Shown: positions 50,522 to 57,202 of the stretch, piece by piece
How positions within the stretch are numbered: position 1 is the stretch's first letter
How the letters are laid out: the number at the start of each line of letters is the position of its first letter
Source of the DNA: Mycobacterium kansasii ATCC 12478
Lineage (GTDB): Bacteria; Actinomycetota; Actinomycetes; Mycobacteriales; Mycobacteriaceae
Assembly: GCF_000157895.3 (NCBI RefSeq)
Contig: NC_022663.1
Span: 6,262,001 to 6,326,000, forward strand
Length of the DNA: 64,000 nucleotides
Reading direction: 5' to 3'
Translations under genes and position numbers: made by a program
Notes under the pieces: model-generated
Seen by the model: the letters and a program-made list of their open reading frames with translations, nothing else
Database searches by the model: none
What the model was told of the DNA's origin: nothing

Positions 50522-53080
50522 TCAGGCTTTGCCAGAGATTCTTTCTTGTTGGGCGCCATCAATTTCGACCCGAGGTTCGATCGCGGGTGTTTCGGTGAGG
50601 GGTAGTGGTTGGACGTGGGAGCGGCGTAGGCGGTTAGCGTTGCCGACCACCGATAGCGACGACAGGGCCATTGCCCCGGCAGCGATCATTGGGGAGAGTC
50701 GCAGCCCCAGCAGCGGATACAGGACGCCCGCCGCGAGCGGGATGCCAATGGCGTTGTAAATCAGGGCGAAGAAAAGGTTCTGCCGAATGTTCCGCATAGT
50801 TGCGCGGGAGAGCCGGATCGCGGTGACCACCCCGGCCAGCGACCCCGAGATCAAGATGATGTCGGCGGCTTCAATGGCCACGTCGGTACCGGTACCGATC
50901 GCAAGCCCGACATCGGCCTGGGCCAGGGCGGGCGCATCGTTGATGCCGTCGCCGACCATCCCCACCCGGCGGCCTTCTGCTTGTAGCCGGCGAATCTCGC
51001 TGGCCTTGTGTTCGGGCAGAACTTCGGCCAGCACCCGCGAGACTCCCACCTGGCGAGCGATCGCAGCGGCGGTGCGGGCATTGTCCCCGGTGATCATCAC
51101 GACCTGCAGACCTAGCTTGCGCAAGGCGGCGATCGCCGCGATGGAGTCATCTTTGACGGTGTCGGCCACGGCGAGCACCCCGGCCGGGTTGCCGTCGACA
51201 GCGGCCAGCAGCGGCGTCTTGCCCGCGGCCGCCAGATCGGCGCTGATGCTTTCCGATCCCGCTGTGTCGATACCGTTTTCAGCCAACAAGGTCGCAGTAC
51301 CGACGAGCACACTGTGGCCGCCGACGGTGGCCCGGACACCCTTGCCCGTGATGGAGTCGAAATCCTCGGGGGCACCAACATAAATGCCTCTGTCTCGGGC
51401 ACCGGCGACCACCGCGACGGCAACTGGGTGTTCACTGTCGGCTTCGGCACTGGCAACAAGTGTCAGCAGTTCGTTCTCCGACAATGTCCCGGTGAGATGG
51501 ATGTCGGTCAGTGCCGGCTTGCCGGCAGTGATGGTGCCCGTCTTGTCAAGCACGATGGTGTCGAGCCTGTGCGCAGTCTCTAGGGCTTCGGCCGAGCGGA
51601 TCAGTATGCCCGCGCGGGCGCCCTTGCCGGTGCCGACCATGATCGACAGCGGGGTGGCCAGCCCGAGCGCGCAGGGGCAGGCGATGATCAGCACGGCGAC
51701 CGTCGATACCAACGCCTGCGTCACCGTGGGTGCTGGGCCGGCGACGAACCAGACCGCGAAAGTGGCTACGGCAGTAGCGATCACGACTGGCACGAAGTAG
51801 GCCGAGATCGCGTCGGCCAGCCGCTGAATCGGGGCTCGCGATGCCTGCGCCTGCTGCACCATGCGGATGATTTGGGCGAGCATGGTGTCCGCGCCGACTT
51901 TGGCCGCGCGCACCCGCAACGAGCCGGTTGTGTTGACCGTCGCGCCGATCACGGTGTCGCCAATGTGTTTGACCACCGGCATCGATTCGCCGGTCACCAT
52001 GGACTCATCGACAGCAGATTGTCCGGACAGCACGGTGGCATCGACGGGGATTTTATCGCCAGGCCGGATCACGATCGCGTCGCCGACGGCGACCTCGTCG
52101 ACAGGAATCTCGGTTTCGGCACCGTCACGCAACACGCGAGCGGTGCGGGCCTGCAAGCCCAGCAGGGCGCGGATGGCTTCACCGGTGCCGGCTTTGGCGC
52201 GGGCTTCCAGCAACCGGCCCAGCATGATCAGGGTCAGAATCACCCCAACGGCCTCGAAATACACATCACGTACTTCGGCCGGCAACGCGGTGGAGGCGAC
52301 CGTCACGAGCAGGCTGTAGCCGTAGGCCGCGAAAGTGCCCAGGGTAATCAGGCTGTTCATATCGGCGCTGCGATGCGCCAGCGCCAACCAACCCGTGCGA
52401 TGGATCGGCCACCCCACATACATCATCACCGGGGTGATCAACACCAACTGCACCCAATGGTCGAGTAACACCGCCGGCACCCAGCGCGCACCTAGTGGTC
52501 GAGCCATCACCGCATACAGCACCGGCGCGGTCAGCACTGCCCCGATCACCACCCGACGGGTCAAATCGGCGATATCGGCGCGCCGTTCTTCGGCCTGGGA
52601 GGCTTCAACGTCAGCGGCGGTTGGCTCGCCGACGCCATCGGATGGCGCGTGACCAAAAGCGGCGGCGGTCTTTTCGGGTTCAGCAGATTGCGTGGCCTGA
52701 CCATTAGGGGTGACGACGAGTGTGCCGGAGATCATGTTCATGCTGCAGACAAATGGGAACGACCCTGCCTGTTGGGGGTTGAACTTGACGATGGTGCGCT
52801 GATGGGCGGGCAGGGCCGCCGACAGATGAAGGTCGGGAAAAACGACTCGCGAGCTGCAATCCCCGGTTTCTTGCCGGTCGAATTCGATCTCGACCGGAAT
52901 GCCCTGGCGTACTTGCACGATGTTGGGGCTGTACCCCCCGCGGATCGTTACCTGGATCCGCTGCACACCGCCGCTCACCGCAGCGGCCTGGGCGCGGCGG
53001 GGGGCAAAGAAGTACCACGCCAAGCCGGCGATTGCCAGGGCCGCTCCTAGCACGACTGCGACATCAACGCTTGGAATCAC
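50522..53080 (-). CDS. Cu(I)-exporting P1B ATPase with N-terminal cupredoxin domain
   Basis: This 852-residue fusion starts with a membrane helix (about 7-26), then an exported-type cupredoxin domain (about 40-123) with candidate copper ligands Cys75, His85, Cys112, Met114 and Met116. A P1B ATPase follows: CPC near 465 in ACPCALGLATP, DKTGT near 509, TGES, GDGINDAPAL, and the Cu(I)-type YNAIGIPLAAG and MALSSLSVVGNA in the last helices. Usual CxxC heavy-metal domains are absent, the cupredoxin apparently replacing them. GTG 53080 has GGAGG at 53084-53088. It should export Cu(I). Upstream neighbour is the SHOCT protein; control by CsoR is expected. Confidence 0.92.
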   Translation of the reverse strand: MIPSVDVAVVLGAALAIAGLAWYFFAPRRAQAAAVSGGVQRIQVTIRGGYSPNIVQVRQGIPVEIEFDRQETGDCSSRVVFPDLHLSAALPAHQRTIVKFNPQQAGSFPFVCSMNMISGTLVVTPNGQATQSAEPEKTAAAFGHAPSDGVGEPTAADVEASQAEERRADIADLTRRVVIGAVLTAPVLYAVMARPLGARWVPAVLLDHWVQLVLITPVMMYVGWPIHRTGWLALAHRSADMNSLITLGTFAAYGYSLLVTVASTALPAEVRDVYFEAVGVILTLIMLGRLLEARAKAGTGEAIRALLGLQARTARVLRDGAETEIPVDEVAVGDAIVIRPGDKIPVDATVLSGQSAVDESMVTGESMPVVKHIGDTVIGATVNTTGSLRVRAAKVGADTMLAQIIRMVQQAQASRAPIQRLADAISAYFVPVVIATAVATFAVWFVAGPAPTVTQALVSTVAVLIIACPCALGLATPLSIMVGTGKGARAGILIRSAEALETAHRLDTIVLDKTGTITAGKPALTDIHLTGTLSENELLTLVASAEADSEHPVAVAVVAGARDRGIYVGAPEDFDSITGKGVRATVGGHSVLVGTATLLAENGIDTAGSESISADLAAAGKTPLLAAVDGNPAGVLAVADTVKDDSIAAIAALRKLGLQVVMITGDNARTAAAIARQVGVSRVLAEVLPEHKASEIRRLQAEGRRVGMVGDGINDAPALAQADVGLAIGTGTDVAIEAADIILISGSLAGVVTAIRLSRATMRNIRQNLFFALIYNAIGIPLAAGVLYPLLGLRLSPMIAAGAMALSSLSVVGNANRLRRSHVQPLPLTETPAIEPRVEIDGAQQERISGKA

Positions 53081-53101
53081 GAGCCTCCTCGCCAATTCCG
53101 A

Positions 53102-53440
53102 CTAATCAAGAGCTGCACTGCGACCGCGCTCCCGGGCCGCCTTCCGCGCTAGATCGTTCATGCGGGCCCGGTAGGCCTCGGCATCGATATCCCCGGACAG
53201 CCGTTGGCGAACGATGAGCGCCTCTGCCGTAAGGCCCCGGCACCGCCAGAGGCTGGTATCCCTGTCTGAAACGAGCAGGCCGGACAGCCCCACGGTGTCG
53301 TGCCGCAAAGTTTCGTCGCGATGCCGCCGGTATTTGCACTTGATCGGCCTGATCATGGTCGCGACGAAGGTAGTCAACAGCACTAAGCCAACCAGCGTTG
53401 CGGGCCAATTACCGCCGGTGATCTGTCCCGATGCCACCAT
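53102..53440 (-). CDS. Small membrane protein with C-terminal SHOCT domain
   Basis: The 112-residue protein has one membrane helix (about 14-32, ATLVGLVLLTTFVATMI) and ends with a SHOCT-like helical hairpin (LTAEALIVRQRLSGDIDAEAYRARMNDLA). It sits 21 bp before the copper ATPase and behind a CsoR-type operator, in the place that Rv0968 occupies in the M. tuberculosis cso operon. ATG 53440 is the first good start. SHOCT domains are found in oligomerising membrane proteins; no direct metal ligand cluster is visible. Confidence 0.75.
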   Translation of the reverse strand: MVASGQITGGNWPATLVGLVLLTTFVATMIRPIKCKYRRHRDETLRHDTVGLSGLLVSDRDTSLWRCRGLTAEALIVRQRLSGDIDAEAYRARMNDLARKAARERGRSAALD

Positions 53441-53506
53441 AACGACGCCTGCCTATTGTCTTAACACAACGCCAGCCGCTGCACTTCGGTCTACGATGCC
53501 AGATCA

Positions 53507-53521
53507 TACCCCTAGGGGGTA
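53507..53521 (-). promoter_or_regulatory. CsoR-type operator of the copper ATPase operon
   Basis: TACCCC-TA-GGGGGTA is a near-perfect palindrome. On the reverse strand it runs into TATGAT (53503-53508), a good -10, so repressor binding would cover the promoter of the SHOCT-ATPase operon. Confidence 0.75.
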
Positions 53522-53666
53522 GGGACTTAGGTCACTTCGCGTAGGAGCAGAAACCTGCCACCGCAGGAAAAGCGCCGAAGGTCCTTGGAATCATGTGGCG
53601 ACCGACCCTGCTGTTCCGGCCGCCGCCAGACAGAGTGGATGGAGCGAAAGTTTTGGGTCTGCTCGA

Positions 53667-53816
53667 TTGAACGCGGCCATGGAAAGCTTCTTTGGCCTGC
53701 TACAGAACAATGTCTTGGACCGTCGCCGCTGGGACACCCGCGAACGACTACGCATCGTCATCGTCACTTGGATCGAACGGACCTACCACCGCCGGCGCCG
53801 CCAAGCCGGCCCATCA
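53667..53816 (+). pseudogene. IS3-family transposase (OrfB) C-terminal fragment
   Basis: The frame LNAAMESFFGLLQNNVLDRRRWDTRERLRIVIVTWIERTYHRRRRQ is the last part of the IS3 integrase core, including the catalytic Glu in MESFF. Both sides are unrelated. Dead remnant, one of several in the island. Confidence 0.8.
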
Positions 53817-53903
53817 GGCCGCGTAACAGAAACTGTCACCTATTCCTGCAGCAGACCCAAATACCCTGTTTGGCCCGCGTCCGGGCATCGAACACTAACT
53901 CCT

Positions 53904-54432
53904 GTGATTCGCGCAGTGCTCGTCGCGGCAGCCAGCGCAGCAGCCGCCGTCGCCGCGCCTCCGGTAGCCAGTGCCGACCCGGTTGTCGACCTGATGGGCA
54001 GGCTGCCGCCCGGGGACAGCAAAAGTTCGTGCCATTCGGTCGACGGACCGTTGGCGGACCCGGGGCCATAGCCATGGTGGAATGTTCGGATAATTCGCTG
54101 CCGGGCGGCCCAACAAGCGCGCGCTACACACTGTTCCGCGATACCGGCACGCTAGAAAGCCCTTCACCGCTATTTACCACTCACACCACTTCAGGGCCGC
54201 CAACTGCCCTGGATCGGGCTCCACGCCGGCTTCTTGGACTCGACCGGACGGCAAGCCCGGTGGCTCGATCGCTTGCGGCAACGTTGAAGGCGACACCGCT
54301 GCCTTGATGTGGACGAACGACTCCGGTCCGCTCATCGCCTTGGCCCAAGGGGGATCTGAGACCAATAACCTGCCGGGGCCCGGCGTCGACGCCCTGTGGC
54401 AATGGTGGTCCAGTTCGGTATTACCCGGCTGA
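53904..54432 (+). pseudogene. Exported protein gene with two frameshifts
   Basis: GTG 53904 starts a signal peptide (VIRAVLVAAASAAAAVAAPPVASA) followed by DPVVDLMGRLPPG. The coding sense moves one frame back near 54055 (IAMVECSDNSLPGGPTSARYTLFRDTG) and again near 54180 (NCPGSGSTPASWTRPDGKPGGSIACGNVEGDTAALMWTNDSGP), stopping at 54432. All three parts belong to one secreted protein family seen in mycobacteria, with LP-G, N-PGGP, CPG and IACG segments; I cannot name a function. Both shifts are single-base losses. The IS3 fragment lies immediately upstream. Confidence 0.65.
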
Positions 54433-54695
54433 ATCGCGCGCCGACGCATTGGGGGACTCTGGCCGCCAGGGACGAACAGCTCGCGTGGCGAGGCAGCCGG
54501 CCGCTGACGCCGAACCCGCCGCGGGCCAGCGCCGCCGTCGTCCACGTAGCCGCAGCCTCGGCGCTAACCGCCTGCCCCGACCGCCCGTGCGAGCCAGCCA
54601 AGTTGAGCATGCCTACCTGGCACTCACCCATTGCACCGGCTCGTGGAACCGCGGAGGCAACTTGCCGGTGCTATCCGAACTGGGCCGATAAGAGG

Positions 54696-54739
54696 TCAAA
54701 AGGCTCTGTTTGGAGAATCAAAAGGCTCTGTTTGGAGAA
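54696..54739. repeat. Perfect 22-bp tandem duplication before the WD40 genes
   Basis: The 22-base unit beginning TCAAAAGGCTCTG is present twice in direct succession (54696-54717, 54718-54739), about 150 bp before the first WD40 gene. The remaining gap 54433-54887 shows no convincing gene. Confidence 0.8.
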
Positions 54740-54887
54740 CTCTTCGACCGCTGACACTGAGTAGTCGGGATCGGAACCTTGGCATCGGCTGCCGATCCCG
54801 GCGATAGCGCTGGAGGATCACCGGGCAAGGGCCGGCCCCGGGTGATGTCTTCGGCACTGCAAAGGTGTTGCTGCAAAGGAGATTTCG

Positions 54888-57197
54888 GTGGACGACACGA
54901 CCGAACCGCCGGCCGCCGGTGACCAGGCCGCCGCCGGGCACCGGGCCACGGTTGCTGAGTCCAGCCGCCCGCGGGCGCTCATAACCGTGCTCGCGGTAGC
55001 CGCCGTCATCGCGCTGGTCGCCGCAGTTGTTGGCTTCGTCATGGCGTTCCAGGCAACGCGAGAGGCGAATCGCAATCTTCGCCAGGCGACCAGCCTTCGC
55101 CTGGTCGCCGAAGCTCAGTCGATCCTGGCCCGTACCCGCATCGGGTCGGACATCACAGCCTTTCAAGGACTGGTCGCGGCGCAGCGACTTGCGCAAACCC
55201 CTGATAACGGTCCGTTACGCAGCGTGCTGGAAGACAACTACCGGGCCCTGAAGATCATCGAGACCTCCTTCCAGCCACCCAATGCAGTTACCAGCGTCGC
55301 GTTCAGCCGCGATGGGCGGCGAATTGTCGCAGCCGATGACCTTGGCGTGTCTGTATGGAATGCCGAGTCCGGCGGGGCAATCGGCGAACGGGCGCACCTC
55401 GACGGTGTCCGAACTGCGGTGGTCAGCCCGGACGGCACGCGGGCCGTCGCCATCCTTCGAAACACCGGGCAGGTATTGGACGCCGAGACCGGCCATCCGA
55501 TCGGCGACCCGCTGAAGCTCAACGGCGCTGAGGTGGCGTTCAGCCCGGACAATTCGCGAATAGCGTGCGGCGGCAACAACGGCACCATTCAGATCTGGGA
55601 TCTCAACACCGGCCGAACCGTCGGTAAGCCCCTGGCCGGGCACCAGGGTCCCGTCATCGCCCTGGCGTTCAGCCCCGACGGCAGACGGATCATCTCCGGC
55701 AGCGCGGACCAGACAGTGCGGGTGTGGGATGCGGCCACCGGCCAACCGATCGGTCAGCAAACGACCGGCGGCTCGGTGCTCAGCGTGGCATTCAGCCCCG
55801 ACGGCACACGGATCGCCTCCGCCAACAGCGACGGCACCATCCAGTTGTGGGACGCTGACGCAACCCACGCCGTCGGCCCGGCGATGACGGGTCACGCGGG
55901 AAACGTGTACAGCGTGGCGTTCAGCCCCGACGGCACGCGGATCGCCTCCGGCGGTCAGGACAAGACGGTGCGGTTGTGGAATGCCGACACCGGTCAGCCC
56001 GTCGGGCGGCCATTGGTCGGCCACCGATGGACGGTCGGAACCGTGGCGTTCAGTCCCGACGGCAAACGGGTCGCCTCCGGCAGCGGGGATAGGACCGTCC
56101 GACTATGGAGTGCCGAACCCGGCCCGCTCGTGGGCCAGTCCCTGACCCCGCCCGGCTGGACTCCGTCGTCCCCGGGCTGGGTAAAGAACGTCAAAGTGGC
56201 GGTCAGTCCCGACGGCAGGTGGATCGCCTCCGGCGGTGACGGCGTCGCGCTGTGGGACCCGGCCACGGGTCAAGCCATCCGCGCCCCGATCACCGAATAC
56301 GGGGAATTCGTGGCGTTGAGCCGCGACGGCAAGCGGATCGCCGCGATGGGTGACGGGAAGGTCCAGGTGTTGGACGTGGGCACCGGCCGACCCGTCGGCG
56401 CCCCGGTGGAGAACTGGGAAGTGCGAATCGTTGCATTCAGCCCGGACGGCACCAGGATCGTCTCCGGCGGCGACGACCAGACCGTCCGGCTGTGGGACGT
56501 GGCGACCGGCCGGCAGATCGGAGACCCGATGACCGGCCACAGTTCCGATGTGAAAGGCGTCGCGTTCAGCCCGGACGGCACGCGTATCGCATCGGGCAGT
56601 CGCGACGGCGTGCGTTTGTGGGATGCGACGACCGCCCGGCAAGTCGGTGGACTGATGGCAATCGGCGGTACGGAAAGCAGAGGTGTCGAGAGCGTCGTGT
56701 TCAGCCCGGACGGCAGGCGGATCGCCGCCGACGAAGACACCGTCGCGGGCACCACGGTGCGGTTGTGGGACACGGCGACGGGCAAACCCGTCGGCCGGCC
56801 GATGACGGCGAAGACCTTGATGAGTTATCCGGGCCTGCTGTTATACGAGATGAGCGTGGCGTTCAGCCCCGACGGCAAGCGCATCGCCTCGACTGTGTGG
56901 GACCACACCGTGCGATTGTGGGATGCCGACACGGGACAACCTGTCGGTGCTCCGCTCAGAGGCCATACGGCGGACGTAACGAGCGTGGCATTCAGCCCCG
57001 ACGGAACGTTCCTCGTGTCCGGCAGTGAGGACGGGACCGTGCGGTTGTGGCTCAACTATCCCGACGCGGCATCGGCGTTGTGCGCCAAGCTCTCCACCAA
57101 CATGAGCCGCCGGCTGTGGCAGGCCTGGGTGTCTCCCGGCATCGACTACGTCGAAGCCTGCCCCGGCCTTCAGATCAAGAAAGAATACGAGTGGTAG
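54888..57197 (+). CDS. Membrane-anchored WD40 protein, 14 repeats
   Basis: The 769-residue protein has a polar N-terminus, one membrane helix (about 31-55), a helical linker (SLRLVAEAQSILARTRIGSDITAFQGLVAAQRL) of the kind that precedes propellers in STAND proteins, and then 14 WD40 repeats, enough for two seven-bladed propellers. Repeat cores are the VAFSPDGTRIASG...VRLWD type; blades 1, 2, 8 and 9 are degenerate. It ends CAKLSTNMSRRLWQAWVSPGIDYVEACPGL. No kinase or NTPase domain is attached. GTG 54888 has AAAGGAG at 54874-54880. The related second gene starts 6 bp after its stop. Confidence 0.87.
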   Translation: MDDTTEPPAAGDQAAAGHRATVAESSRPRALITVLAVAAVIALVAAVVGFVMAFQATREANRNLRQATSLRLVAEAQSILARTRIGSDITAFQGLVAAQRLAQTPDNGPLRSVLEDNYRALKIIETSFQPPNAVTSVAFSRDGRRIVAADDLGVSVWNAESGGAIGERAHLDGVRTAVVSPDGTRAVAILRNTGQVLDAETGHPIGDPLKLNGAEVAFSPDNSRIACGGNNGTIQIWDLNTGRTVGKPLAGHQGPVIALAFSPDGRRIISGSADQTVRVWDAATGQPIGQQTTGGSVLSVAFSPDGTRIASANSDGTIQLWDADATHAVGPAMTGHAGNVYSVAFSPDGTRIASGGQDKTVRLWNADTGQPVGRPLVGHRWTVGTVAFSPDGKRVASGSGDRTVRLWSAEPGPLVGQSLTPPGWTPSSPGWVKNVKVAVSPDGRWIASGGDGVALWDPATGQAIRAPITEYGEFVALSRDGKRIAAMGDGKVQVLDVGTGRPVGAPVENWEVRIVAFSPDGTRIVSGGDDQTVRLWDVATGRQIGDPMTGHSSDVKGVAFSPDGTRIASGSRDGVRLWDATTARQVGGLMAIGGTESRGVESVVFSPDGRRIAADEDTVAGTTVRLWDTATGKPVGRPMTAKTLMSYPGLLLYEMSVAFSPDGKRIASTVWDHTVRLWDADTGQPVGAPLRGHTADVTSVAFSPDGTFLVSGSEDGTVRLWLNYPDAASALCAKLSTNMSRRLWQAWVSPGIDYVEACPGLQIKKEYEW

Positions 57198-57202
57198 GTC
57201 CC

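Noticed and set aside
57047..57202. In-frame upstream extension of the second WD40 gene into the first
   Set aside because: It overlaps the well-supported C-terminus of the first WD40 protein in another frame, and the good start ATG 57203 lies 6 bp after that gene.
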